Numbered from the stretch's first letter, positions 1-13,778 are shown. The stretch is 21,353 bases of DNA from Paulinella micropora (GCA_009731375.1 BJOX01000285.1:613768-635120); one strand, 5' to 3'. Translations and numbers: made by a program. Notes: generated by a model from the sequence alone, not told the origin.

Positions 1-338
1 GTAGGGCAGGGTAGGGTAGGGTAGAGTAGGGCAGGGTAGGGTAGGGTAGGATGGGATAAGATGGAAAGAATGGGGTAGGGTAGGGTAGGGTAGGATGGAA
101 AGAATGGGGTAGGGTAGGGTAGGGTAGAACAGGGTAGGATGGGATAGGATGGAAAGAAAGGGGTAGGGTAGGGTAGAGTAGGGTTGGATGGGATAGGATG
201 GAAAGAATGGGGTAGTGTAGGGGGGTAGGGTAGGGTAGGGTAGGGTAGGATGGGATAGGATGGAAAGAATGGGGTAGGGTAGGGTAGGGTAGTGTAGGGT
301 AGGGTAGGATGAGGATAGGATGGGATGGGAAAGGTGGG
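1..338 (+). repeat. GGGTA-rich degenerate minisatellite
   Basis: The top strand is a degenerate array of GGGTA pentamers. It is interrupted by a purine segment containing ATGGAAAGAA, which recurs near positions 61, 95, 149, 198 and 260, giving an irregular higher-order spacing of 34-62 bp. Runs of four or more GGG tracts spaced by two bases could form G-quadruplexes; that is inferred from the motif. The pentamer resembles but is not the animal telomere repeat TTAGGG. The array starts at the window edge and may continue to the left. Confidence 0.9.
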
Positions 339-589
339 ATAGGATAGGATAGGATAGGATAGGATAGGACAGGATAGGATAGGATAGGATAGGATAAGGA
401 TAGGATAGGATAGGATAGGATAGGATAGGATAGGATAGGATGGGATAGGATAGGATAGGATGGAATAGGATAGGATGGGATAGGATAGGATAGGATAGGA
501 TAGGATAGGATATCATAGCATGAGATAGGATAGGATAGGATAGGATAGGATAGGATAGGATAGGATAGGATATCATAAGCATGAGATAG
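339..589 (+). repeat. GGATA pentanucleotide array
   Basis: This is a nearly pure GGATA (ATAGG) pentamer array, differing from the GGGTA array on its left mainly by one base per pentamer, so the two probably share an origin. An interrupting 17-mer of the form TATCATAGCATGAGATA occurs at 511-527 and again with one inserted base at 571-588. The 60-bp offset shows that a block of the array was duplicated. The array ends sharply at the GC-rich block. Confidence 0.9.
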
Positions 590-850
590 CACACCGTCAC
601 GCATGGGAAGGAGCGCGGATGACGTTTCCCCACCAGTAACCGATAAACCCAGGCGCGCGGTGGCCAGGCCGGGCCGAGAGGGGGAGAAGTGGCACCCGGG
701 GCGGGAGTTGTCGGGTAGCACCTTGGAGTGGGGGAGTAACGGCTGGTCCACGGGCCGGCCCGGCTTGCCCCATTGGTGAGGCAGCGAGGCGTAGCGCCGG
801 GTTAAGCGGAGAGTTTCCGGGAGAGCGTCCGCGTCAAGCTGTACATGTGG
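590..850. other. GC-rich unique block, unrecognised
   Basis: About 260 bp of non-repetitive, strongly GC-rich sequence sits between two low-complexity arrays. It contains CpG-rich runs such as GGTGGCCAGGCCGGGCCGAG and GGGCCGGCCCGG. I compared it by eye with conserved rRNA motifs and found only short chance-level matches. No open frame of useful length is present on either strand. It could be the remnant of a CpG-rich promoter, a spacer or a transposon fragment. The composition contrast with the flanks is clear, but the function is unknown. Confidence 0.6.
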
Positions 851-3491
<2,641 letters not shown>

Positions 3492-3538
3492 CTCATCCAT
3501 GAGAGCGAACCGCATGGCCATCCGCACCAGTTTACCTG

Positions 3539-3540
<2 letters not shown>
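3492..3540. other. Short unique bridge between arrays
   Basis: About 49 bp of non-repetitive sequence (it begins CCTCATCCATGAGAGCGAAC) joins the GTAA array to the GATA array. No second copy was noticed in the window. It marks the sharp switch of tetramer type. Confidence 0.6.
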
Positions 3541-3584
<44 letters not shown>

Positions 3585-3606
3585 CATAGAGATGGATAGA
3601 TAGACA
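3541..3606 (+). repeat. GATA tract
   Basis: About eleven uninterrupted GATA units are followed by a few degenerate units. The tract starts directly after the unique bridge. Confidence 0.9.
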
Positions 3607-3646
3607 CATAGCTGGCTACCTAGACATAGATAGACACAAAGAAAGC

Positions 3647-3663
3647 TTGACAGGTAGAATGCG

Positions 3664-3712
<49 letters not shown>

Positions 3713-3731
3713 TTGACAGGTAGAATGCGTA
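3647..3731 (+). repeat. GATA tract flanked by 19-bp direct repeats
   Basis: The 19-mer TTGACAGGTAGAATGCGTA occurs at 3647-3665 and again, identical, at 3713-3731. A pure GATA tract of about 47 bp fills the interval. This fits a tandem duplication of a core with its tract, or tract growth between duplicated ends. It is the smallest example here of the core-plus-microsatellite design. Confidence 0.85.
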
Positions 3732-3857
3732 AAGACGAGCGAAAATTTGCGGCCAGGAAATATTTCCGCCAGTGATTTTTCACCGCAGAATACGTTGTTT
3801 TTGCACAAAACTTTGGGTGGCTGAAATTCTTTCCTAGTCTTTTCACCGCAAGATAAG
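3732..3857. other. Unique AT-rich block with short internal duplication
   Basis: This is 126 bp of mostly non-repetitive sequence. TTTTCACCGCA occurs twice, near 3776 and 3839. On the minus strand the frame is open into the poly-A side, but the peptide is not recognised and there is no start or splice evidence. It may be the 3' part of a retroposon, since a poly-T tract follows (poly-A when read on the minus strand), but no diagnostic motif was seen. Confidence 0.4.
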
Positions 3858-3866
3858 TTTTTTTTT

Positions 3867-3905
<39 letters not shown>

Positions 3906-3928
3906 CCTATTTTTTTTCTTTTTTTTTT
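3858..3928. repeat. Poly-T tract up to an assembly gap
   Basis: About 70 bases of T with a few C and A interruptions run directly into the N gap at 3929. On the minus strand this is a poly-A tract that could be the tail of a retroposon whose body is at 3940 onward. The assembly probably broke on the homopolymer. Confidence 0.8.
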
Positions 3929-3938
3929 NNNNNNNNNN
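3929..3938. other. Assembly gap (10 N)
   Basis: Ten N bases, likely a placeholder of unknown true length, at the end of the poly-T tract. Confidence 0.99.
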
Positions 3939-3991
3939 GATGTTAGAGAGGTAGGTGTCATAAACTCAAATATAGGTCGCATGGTTCTCTC

Positions 3992-4032
<41 letters not shown>

Positions 4033-4110
4033 TAACCACAGAATGGCCGGGAATCGCGATGGGCCATGTCAACACAATTAGAGTCACCGTAGACAAACAC
4101 CCGTCCACCC
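3939..4110. other. Unique segments around a CT/GTCT tract
   Basis: Two unique segments (about 3939-3986 and 4032-4110) flank a pyrimidine tract of CTCT and GTCT units at 3987-4031. The second contains GAATGGCCGGGAATCGCGAT. No copy elsewhere in the window and no gene was recognised. Confidence 0.5.
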
Positions 4111-4283
4111 TAGGTAGATAAGTAGGTAGGTAGGCAGGTAGGTAGGTAGGTAGGTACGTAGGTAGGTAGGCAAGCAGGTAGGTAGGTGGGTAGGTGGGTA
4201 GGTAGGTAGGTAGGTAGGTAGGTAGTGGGTGGGTAGGTAGGTAGGTAGGTAGGCAGGTAGGTAGGTAGGAAGGCAGGTAGGTA
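4111..4283 (+). repeat. GTAG tetranucleotide array
   Basis: The array consists of GTAG (AGGT) units with scattered GCAG and GTGG variants. It passes gradually into GATA at its right end, so GTAG and GATA here form a continuum differing by one base. Confidence 0.9.
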
Positions 4284-4344
4284 GATATATAGATAGATAG
4301 ATAGATCCTTAGAAATATAGATAGATAGATAGATAGACAGATAA

Positions 4345-4376
<32 letters not shown>

Positions 4377-4528
4377 GTGGGTAGATAGATAGATTGGTAG
4401 GTAGGTAGGTAGGTAGAGAAAAAGAAAGATAGATAGATAGATATGGATAAATAGATAAATAGATAGATCGATAGATAGAAAGATAAATAGATAGATAGAT
4501 AGGTAGATAGATAGATAGATAGACAGAC

Positions 4529-4590
<62 letters not shown>

Positions 4591-4600
4591 ATAGACGGAT
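4284..4600 (+). repeat. GATA array with embedded GTAG block
   Basis: The array is made of GATA units with AATA, GACA and GATC variants and a GTAG-rich block at about 4376-4415. The minus strand is stop-free in all frames (YLSI periods), which accounts for the long open frame there. Confidence 0.9.
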
Positions 4601-4689
4601 GGGTAGGTTGATGGGTTGGTTGATCGGTTCGATTGATTGGCTGGTTGCTTGGTTGCTTGAGGGAAAGAGAAAGAAAGAGAAAAAGAGAG

Positions 4690-4759
<70 letters not shown>

Positions 4760-4768
4760 CACACACAA

Positions 4769-4805
<37 letters not shown>

Positions 4806-4820
4806 ATATAATATAATATA
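4601..4820 (+). repeat. Serial GGTT-like, GA, CA and AT tracts
   Basis: Four low-complexity tracts lie end to end. They are a degenerate GGTT/GATT segment (4601-4660), a GA-rich tract (4661-4755), a CA tract (4756-4790) and an AT tract with ATA units (4790-4820). GA mirror tracts can form triplex DNA and CA tracts Z-DNA; that is general knowledge, not shown here. Confidence 0.85.
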
Positions 4821-4862
4821 CCCGAGGAAGTTCAGAGAAGTCTCGAAGATTGAGAGCACCTA
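4821..4862. other. Short unique segment
   Basis: About 40 bp of unique sequence (containing GAAGTTCAGAGAAGTCTCGA) lies between two AT tracts. No second copy was found in the window. Confidence 0.5.
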
Positions 4863-4863
4863 T

Positions 4864-4895
<32 letters not shown>

Positions 4896-4918
4896 ATACC
4901 CATTCATGGCTCTCTCTC

Positions 4919-4979
<61 letters not shown>

Positions 4980-5122
4980 GTACATATATGTGTATGTATA
5001 TATATATAAATATAATACCCATTAATGGCGCTTGAAACTGAGTTCCTTGACGCTATATATATATATATATATACAATATATTTAATACCTATCACTGGCG
5101 CTTGCAACTGAGTTCCTTGACG

Positions 5123-5170
<48 letters not shown>

Positions 5171-5223
5171 CCAATTAATAGCGCTTGCAACTGAGTTCCT
5201 TGACGATACATACATACGTACAT

Positions 5224-5301
<78 letters not shown>

Positions 5302-5383
5302 TTAATACCTATCACTGGCGCTTGCAACTGAGTTCCTTGACGATACATACATACATGCATACAAACTTACATACATATATATA

Positions 5384-5441
<58 letters not shown>

Positions 5442-5477
5442 ACCCATTACTGGCGCTTGCAACTGAGTTCCTTGACG

Positions 5478-5511
<34 letters not shown>

Positions 5512-5604
5512 NNNNNNNNNNATATTTATATATATGTATATATATATATATATACAATACACATTACTGGCGCTTGCAACTGAGTTCCTTGACGTTATAT
5601 ATAC

Positions 5605-5666
<62 letters not shown>

Positions 5667-5712
5667 CATACATTTAATACCTATTACTGGCGCTTGCAAC
5701 TGTTTTCCTTGA

Positions 5713-5759
<47 letters not shown>

Positions 5760-5795
5760 ATACCTATTACTGGCGCTTGCAACTGAGTTCCTTGA

Positions 5796-5872
<77 letters not shown>

Positions 5873-5914
5873 CTATCACTGGCGCTTGCAACTGAGTTCC
5901 TTGACGCTATATAT

Positions 5915-5964
<50 letters not shown>

Positions 5965-5999
5965 CCCATTACTGTCGCTTGCAACTGAGTTCCTTGACG

Positions 6000-6039
<40 letters not shown>

Positions 6040-6075
6040 CCTATTACTGGCGCTTGCAACTGAGTTCCTTGCCGC
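4863..6075 (+). repeat. AT-linker array with eleven copies of a ~40-bp core
   Basis: A core reading AATACCCATTACTGGCGCTT then GCAACTGAGTTCCTTGACG recurs at about 5014-5052, 5082-5122, 5166-5205, 5301-5342, 5438-5477, 5555-5594, 5674-5714, 5757-5797, 5868-5906, 5961-5999 and 6038-6074. Linkers are AT dinucleotide tracts, some with ATGT, ATAC or CA units. A truncated core end at about 4893-4906 runs into a CT tract (4907-4960). Start-to-start distance varies from 68 to 137 bp, almost wholly from linker length. Core changes are point differences, for example a CCTATC form versus a CCCATT form. A 10-N gap lies at 5512-5521. The cores read as [11 protein letters not shown] on the minus strand only because AT tracts are stop-free. 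Confidence 0.93.
5512..5521. other. Assembly gap (10 N)
   Basis: Ten N bases sit inside an AT linker between two cores. The number of core copies here could be wrong in the assembly. Confidence 0.99.
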
Positions 6076-6084
6076 AAAGCATCC

Positions 6085-6300
6085 TACATACATACATACA
6101 TACATACATACATGCATAAAGACATGCATAGATACATACACACATTACACACACATACATACACATATAGTTACATACATAGTTACATAGTTTCATACGT
6201 ACATACATCTATACATACATACATACATTACACACATACATGCATCTATACATACATACACACATTACACACACACACACATACATACATACATACATAG
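6085..6300 (+). repeat. ACAT/CA tetranucleotide array
   Basis: The array consists of ACAT units with GCAT, CACA and TAGTTACAT variants. A local duplication is visible: two blocks with CATTACACACATACAT and CATCTATACATACATAC lie near 6206-6260. It ends at the unique segment preceding the next core family. Confidence 0.85.
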
Positions 6301-6383
6301 AGTTGGAAGGATGCTAAGAGGCCGTTGGCGGGGAACTCGGCGATCACATTGCCCGATGCGAAGTAGATCTCTTCTTCTTCGAC

Positions 6384-6473
<90 letters not shown>

Positions 6474-6639
6474 GGCTGGGAACTCGGCGAGCACACTGCC
6501 CGATGCGAAGTAGATCTCTTCTTCTTCGACTACATATATATATATATATATATATATACATACATACATATATATATATATAGGCTGGGAACTCGGCGAG
6601 CACACTGCCCGATGCGAAGTAGATCTCTTCTTCTTCGAC

Positions 6640-6640
<1 letters not shown>
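6301..6640 (+). repeat. AT-linker array with three copies of a second core
   Basis: A core of about 55 bp, from GGGAACTCGGCGA to GATCTCTTCTTCTTCGAC, occurs at 6331-6383, 6475-6530 and 6583-6639. Linkers are AT tracts of about 90 and 50 bp. The first copy has a diverged left flank (6301-6330) and differs at a few bases. The right half of this core resembles the core of the following GATA-linked family, so the two arrays look homologous. Confidence 0.92.
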
Positions 6641-6815
<175 letters not shown>

Positions 6816-6829
6816 CAGATGGATAGATG

Positions 6830-6868
<39 letters not shown>

Positions 6869-6869
6869 T

Positions 6870-6901
<32 letters not shown>

Positions 6902-6904
6902 TAT

Positions 6905-6953
<49 letters not shown>

Positions 6954-7029
6954 GTAGAAAGGTAGGTAGGTAAGGACTCTGGGTGGGGAAGCAAAGTAGA
7001 CCTCTTCATCTTCAACTGATAGATATATG

Positions 7030-7060
<31 letters not shown>

Positions 7061-7069
7061 GGATGGATG

Positions 7070-7110
<41 letters not shown>

Positions 7111-7331
7111 GTAGGTAAGGACTCTGGGTAGGGAAGCGAAGTAGACCTCTTCATCTTCAACTGATAGATAGATAGATGGATAGATAGATAGATAGATAGA
7201 TAGATATATAGATAGATAGATAGATAGATAGATGGATAGATAGATAGATAGACAGATAGATAGATAGGTAGGTAGGTAGGTAGGTAAGGACTCTGGGTAG
7301 GGAAACGAAGTAGACCTCTTCATCTTCAACT

Positions 7332-7363
<32 letters not shown>
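6816..7363 (+). repeat. GATA-linker array with three copies of a third core
   Basis: A core of about 46 bp, from AAGGACTCTGGGTAGGGAAG to GACCTCTTCATCTTCAACTG, occurs at 6972-7018, 7117-7163 and 7286-7332. Each is preceded by a few GTAG units and followed by GATA units. Spacing is 145 and 169 bp. The right half, AAGTAGACCTCTTCATCTTC, aligns with AAGTAGATCTCTTCTTCTTC of the AT-linked core upstream. Confidence 0.93.
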
Positions 7364-7804
<441 letters not shown>

Positions 7805-7852
7805 AAACCAGGAGAGATGGGGCCTTTCACAACTTTCTCTCTAGATAGATAT

Positions 7853-7888
<36 letters not shown>

Positions 7889-7889
7889 C

Positions 7890-7928
<39 letters not shown>

Positions 7929-7994
7929 GTAGAAAAACCAGGCGAGATGGGGCCTTGCACTACTTTCTCTCCAAAAGCAATTCCGTACGGAGCC
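7805..7994 (+). repeat. Two copies of a ~38-bp core linked by GATA
   Basis: The segment AAACCAGGAGAGATGGGGCC followed by TTTCACAACTTTCTCTC occurs at 7805-7841 and, with a few changes (GGCGAGATGG, TTGCACTACTT), at 7935-7972. About 90 bp of GATA separates them. A short unique segment at 7973-7994 leads into the next core family. Confidence 0.88.
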
Positions 7995-9193
7995 AATAAG
8001 TCATTCAAGGCAGGTATGTTAGCACCGCCCTAATTATACGGTAAGTATGTATGTATGTGCGTATGTATGTATGTATGTATGTATGTATGTATGTATGTAT
8101 GTATGTATAAGTCATTCAAGGCGGGTATGCTATGTATGCACGTATGTACGTATGTATGTATTTATGTATGTATGTGCGTATGTATGTACGTATGTATGCA
8201 TGTATGCATGTGCGTATGTATGTATGTATGTATGTATGTATGTATGTATATATGTATGTATAAGTCATTCAAGGCAGGTATGTTAGCACCGCCCTAATAT
8301 ACGGTATGTATGTATGTATGTATGTATGTATGCATGCATGTATGTATAAGTCATTCAAGGCAGGTATGTTAGCGCCGCCCTAATATTCGAAATGTATGTA
8401 TGTATGTATGTATGTATGTATGTATGAGTGATGTTAGCGCCGCCCTAATATACGTTGTATGTATGTGTGCATGTATGTATGTATGCATGTATGTATGTAT
8501 GCATGTATGTATGTATGTATGTGCGTATGTATGTATGTATGTATGTACGTATGTATAAGTGATGTTAGCGCCGCCTTACTATACGTTATGTATGTATGTA
8601 TGTGCGTATGTATGTATGTATGTATGTATGTATGTATGTATGTATGTACATATGTATGTATTTATGTATGTATTCAAGGCAGGTATGATGGCGCCGCCCT
8701 AATATGCGTTATGTATGTATGTATGCATGTATGTATGTATTTATGTATGTATGTATGTATGCATGTATGTATGTATGTATGTATGTATAAGTAATTCAAG
8801 GCAGGTATGTTAGCGCCGCCCTAATATACGTTATGTATGTATGTATGTATGTATGTATATATGTATGTATATATGTATGTATAAGTCATTCAAGGCAGGT
8901 ATGTTAGCGCCGCCCTAATATACGTTATGTATGTACGTATGCACGTATGTATGTATGCATGCATGTATGTATGTATGTATGTATGTATGTATGTATGCAT
9001 GTATGTATGTATGTATGTATGTATGTATAAGTCATTCAAGGCAGGTATGTTAGCGCCGCCCTAATATACGTCATGTATGTATGTATATATGCATGTATGT
9101 ATGTATGTATGTATGTATATATGTATGTATGTATAAGTCATTCAAGGCAGGTATGTTAGCGCCGCCCTAATATTCGTTATGTATGCATGTATG

Positions 9194-9227
<34 letters not shown>

Positions 9228-10095
9228 TGTATGTATGTACGTATGCATGTATGTATGTATGCATGTATGTATGCATGTATGTATGTATGTATGTATATAT
9301 GTGTGTACAAGTCATTCAAGGCAGGTATGTTAGCGCCGCCCTAATATACGGTAGTAAGTAAGTAAGTAAGTAAGTAAGTATGTATGTATGTATGTATGTA
9401 TGTATGTATGTATGTATGTATGTTATGTTTAAGTCATTCAAGGCAGGTATGATGGTGCCGCCCTAATATACGTTATGTATGCATGTATGTATGTATGTAT
9501 GTATGTACGTATATATAAGTCATTCAAGGCAGGTATGTTTGCGCCGCCCTAATATACGTTATGTATGAATGTATGTATGCATGTATGTGTGTATGTATGT
9601 ATGTATATATGCATGTATAAGTCATTCAAGGCAGGTATGTTAGCGCCGCCCTAATATACGTTATGTATGTATGTATGTATGTATGTATGTATGTATGTAT
9701 GTATGTATGTATAAGTCATTCAAGGCAGGTATGTTAGCGCCGCCCTAATATACGTTCTGTATGTATGTATGTATGTATGTATGAATGTATATATATGTGT
9801 GTACATGTATGTCATTCAAAGCAGGGATGTTGGCCCCCCTTATATATGTGTGTATGTATGTATGTATGTATGTATGTATGTATATATATGTGTGTACATG
9901 TATAAGCCATTCAAAGCAGGGATGTTGGGCCCCTCATATATGCATGTATGTATGTATGTATGTATGTATGTATGTATGAATGTATATATATGTGTGTACA
10001 TGTATAAGTCATTCAAAGCAGGGATGTTGGCCCCCCTTATATATGTATGTATGTATGTATGTATGTGTGTATGTATGTATGTATGCAATGTATGT
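7995..10095 (+). repeat. ATGT-linker array with nineteen copies of a ~43-bp core
   Basis: A core reading AAGTCATTCAAGGCAGGTAT then GTTAGCGCCGCCCTAATATACG recurs, starting near 7998, 8109 (truncated), 8262, 8348, 8426 (internal deletion), 8556 (same deletion), 8671, 8788, 8882, 9028, 9134, 9308, 9431, 9517, 9618, 9713, 9811, 9903 and 10004. Linkers are ATGT tracts with GCAT, ACGT and ATAT variants; one begins with about six GTAA units (9352-9378). The last three cores form a subfamily with AAAGCAGGGATGTTGG and a C-run in place of GCGCCGCCC, each preceded by ATATATGTGTGTACATGTAT. ATGT tracts are stop-free on both strands, so the open frames carry no coding evidence. Confidence 0.95.
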
Positions 10096-10118
10096 ATGAA
10101 ACCGTCAGAGGGGCCCAC

Positions 10119-10168
10119 TCTCTGTTAGTGTTTTCGTCAAAGAAGTGAATCTGATCCATAATCGCCTA
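10119..10168 (+). repeat. ~50-bp core, copy 1
   Basis: A core of the form TCTCTGTTAGTGTTTTCGTC followed by GTGAATCTGATCCATAATCG lies between the ATGT array and a GATA array. The second copy is at 10466-10516 with a few substitutions. The preceding 10098-10118 segment is unique. Confidence 0.88.
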
Positions 10169-10551
<383 letters not shown>

Positions 10552-10555
<4 letters not shown>

Positions 10556-10771
10556 GGCCTGCAGTGGAACTAGAACACCCGAGAAAATATCCGGAATTTG
10601 CGTGGGATTTGTACGTAGCCGTGGTCAATTATCACAGTCAAAGTGCCCACGCTGTTCGGGTCGGGTCCAAAAATTTGATATGGTGGGCATAAATAAAAAT
10701 TCTGATAGTATGATTCGATGATAAGCTGCGCTGGGACGATGCAAGATTGGTATTAACCACCGCAAATTTTT
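10552..10771. other. Mostly unique segment with one inverted-repeat arm
   Basis: This is about 220 bp of non-tandem sequence. At 10640-10675 it holds GTTCGGGTCGGGTCCAAAAA, a third copy of the terminal motif of the adjacent foldback element, in the same orientation as that element's right arm. At 10702-10740 it contains CTGATAGTATGATTCGATGA followed by TAAGCTGCGCTGGGA, which resembles the core of the 11.2-12.2-kb array. It may be an older copy or source of that core. Confidence 0.65.
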
Positions 10772-10998
10772 TGAAAAATAAGACATTTGGACCCGGCCCG
10801 AGTAGGATGGTCACAATTGACTGTGAAAAGCTGTGGCCCATTGTGCTAGCTATTGAATTTTTTCAGGTCATGGCTGGCACAATTGTGATCACGTGGCCAT
10901 GGACTTGTGACCTTCCCAACTTTTTGCGTGGCCATGGTCACTTTTCAAAATCAAGTGACCACACTATTCGGGTCGGGTCCAAATGTCTTACTTTTTCG
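10772..10998. mobile_element. Foldback (MITE-like) element
   Basis: The left arm begins TAAGACATTTGGACCCGGCC at 10779. The right arm ends with its inverted counterpart GGGTCGGGTCCAAATGTCTTA at 10970-10990. With GAAAAA/TTTTTC flanks, the inverted arms span roughly 10772-10830 and 10935-10998; they continue with weaker pairing around GTCAC, GAAAAG and TGGCC. Nothing resembling a transposase is present and the interior is too short for one. I classify it as a non-autonomous foldback element from structure alone. No target-site duplication was confirmed. Confidence 0.6.
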
Positions 10999-11095
10999 AT
11001 GTGGAGGAAATAAATAAGTTTGCATGTAGATAGGTGTAACAAGAAGATAAGGTAGGTGTGATTCCCCTACTTGTTGCCATCTGATAGTATAATCA
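10999..11095. other. Unique segment
   Basis: This is about 97 bp of non-repetitive sequence. At its right end, 11091-11110, CTGATAGTATAATCAGAGAT matches the start of the next array's core (CTGCTAGTATAATGAGAGAT). No gene was seen. Confidence 0.5.
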
Positions 11096-12178
<1,083 letters not shown>

Positions 12179-12212
<34 letters not shown>

Positions 12213-12250
12213 CAGATAGATAGATAGATAGATGGATGGATAGATAAATA
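12179..12250 (+). repeat. GATA tract
   Basis: GATA units with a few GGAT units follow the last core and switch to ACAT at about 12248. Confidence 0.9.
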
Positions 12251-12640
12251 CATACATACATACATACATACATACATACAGACAGACATACATACATAGA
12301 TACATACATACATACATACATACATTAAAAACATACATGTACGTACATACATACATACATACATACATACATACATACGTACATGCATACGTACGTACAT
12401 ACATACATACATACATACATATATACATACATACATACATATACATACATACATACATACATACATACATACATACATACAAAGATTATCCACATACTAT
12501 ATCTGATAAAATATCTCTTCGGGACATACATACATACATACATACATACATACATACATACATACATACATACATACATACATACATACACACACACATA
12601 CATACATAGACACATAGATACATACATACATACATACATA
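12248..12640 (+). repeat. ACAT array with a short interrupting core
   Basis: The array is ACAT units with ACGT, GCAT and ATAT variants. A 45-bp interruption at about 12481-12526 ends in AAAATATCTCTTCGGGACAT. A related segment at 12650-12672 reads AAAAAATTCCTCTTCGGGGT, so these look like two diverged core copies linked by ACAT. The tract is stop-free on both strands. Confidence 0.88.
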
Positions 12641-12695
12641 GATATTCACCTGAAAAAATTCCTCTTCGGGGTCCACAACGAGCAACGCACCTAAA
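12641..12695. other. Unique/core segment
   Basis: Contains the second CTCTTCGGG-type core and then unique sequence (GTCCACAACGAGCAACGCAC) before the next GATA array. Confidence 0.55.
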
Positions 12696-12902
12696 CATAG
12701 ATAGATAGATAGATATACAGATATATAGATAGGTGGATAGATCGATAGGTAGGTAGGTAGGTAGGTAGGTAGGTAGGTTGGTAGGTAGGTTGGTAGGTAG
12801 GTAGGTTGGTAGATAGGTAGATAGATAGATAGATATATAGATAGATAGATAGATAGATAGATAAATGGATGGATGGAAAGATAGATGGATAGATAGATAG
12901 AT

Positions 12903-12938
<36 letters not shown>

Positions 12939-13084
12939 GGATTGACGGATGGTCACATGGATAGATGGATAGATGGATAGATGGATGGATGGACACGGAT
13001 GGACGGACGGATGGATGGATGGATGGATGGATGGATAGATGGATGAATAGATAGATAGATAGAGAGATAGATAGATAGATAGAT

Positions 13085-13153
<69 letters not shown>

Positions 13154-13191
13154 TAGGTATATATATATATATATAATATACATATACATAC

Positions 13192-13259
<68 letters not shown>

Positions 13260-13345
13260 GTAGGTAGGTAGATAGGTAGATAGGTAAATAGATAGATAAA
13301 TAGATAGATAGATAGATAGATAGATATATAGATAGATAGATTTAA
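12696..13345 (+). repeat. GATA/GTAG/GGAT/GA compound array
   Basis: The array is GATA with a GTAG/GTTG block (12746-12810), GGAT blocks (12865-12885, 12975-13035), a GA tract of about 70 bp (13084-13153) and an AT tract (13157-13185), then GATA again with GTAG (13258-13285). One continuous purine-rich top strand spans 650 bp. The minus strand is stop-free in three frames, which gives the long open frame there. Confidence 0.92.
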
Positions 13346-13778
13346 TGTTTAATCTATGGGCGTGGCGTAGCTTAAAAGCCATTGCCTCCTTTACTACTCC
13401 CGAGCAAGAACTCTAAGCACTTGAGCTGCGCATCAACCACTGTCCGCTGTGGTTGGTGCCTGTGCCCAGTTCAAGCCGAAAGGTAGCCGAGCCCTTTTGA
13501 ACTGTACAGGACAACCACTAAAACACTCCCCCAGGGTCGTGTGCCATATGGAGATGATGGTCGCCAAAGTTGAGGTTTCGGGAGTTCACGCTCGTTGTGA
13601 GTTACCTTCTACAACCTCGGTTTCATCAACCTTTTGCATCATGGCCCCGGTCGGGAGATGGTCGCCTGTTTTAGCCCTTGCGCTGCGCGCGATTAACGGC
13701 GGACACAAAACCGTCGTTATAGGTGGATAGGTTTTAGGCCGGAGCACTGAGCAGCTGGCCCTCTACATCCCCCCCCGG
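13346..13778. other. 433-bp unique block, unrecognised
   Basis: This is one of the two longest continuous stretches of ordinary complexity in the window. A plus-strand frame of 93 codons (13449-13730) is open and contains HSPRVVCHMEMMVAKVEVSG, but I do not recognise it. It has no promoter, splice or poly-A support, and such a length is expected by chance at this GC content. The left end has TGGCGTAGCTTAA and GTTCAAGCC (13471 region), weakly resembling tRNA A and B boxes about 105 bp apart, which is long for a Pol III promoter. It could be a degraded SINE or DNA transposon, or just unique DNA. Confidence 0.45.

Noticed and set aside
1-589. Telomere
   Set aside because: The units are GGGTA and GGATA pentamers with purine interruptions, not TTAGGG or another known telomere unit, and satellite DNA continues on the right. 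Only the left side, outside the window, could settle it.
590-850. rDNA fragment
   Set aside because: The GC-rich block has only short resemblances (for example GCCGGGTTAAG, CCCCATTGG) to large-subunit rRNA motifs and lacks extended colinearity.
4110-5035. YLSI/SLSL/YLPT peptide repeats in overlapping frames
   Set aside because: They are translations of GATA, GTAG, GA and CA tracts; the periodicity follows from tetramer times three and is present in all frames.
7995-10042. CRISPR-like array (regular repeat of ~43 bp with spacers)
   Set aside because: The spacers are low-complexity ATGT tracts, not unique sequences, the repeats are not of CRISPR type, no cas genes exist, and the context is eukaryotic.
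9840-10118. Minus-strand frame of 92 codons with repeated NIPALND/NIPALNG segments
   Set aside because: These are the last three diverged cores of the ATGT array in one frame by chance. ACAT tracts are stop-free, so the frame stays open.
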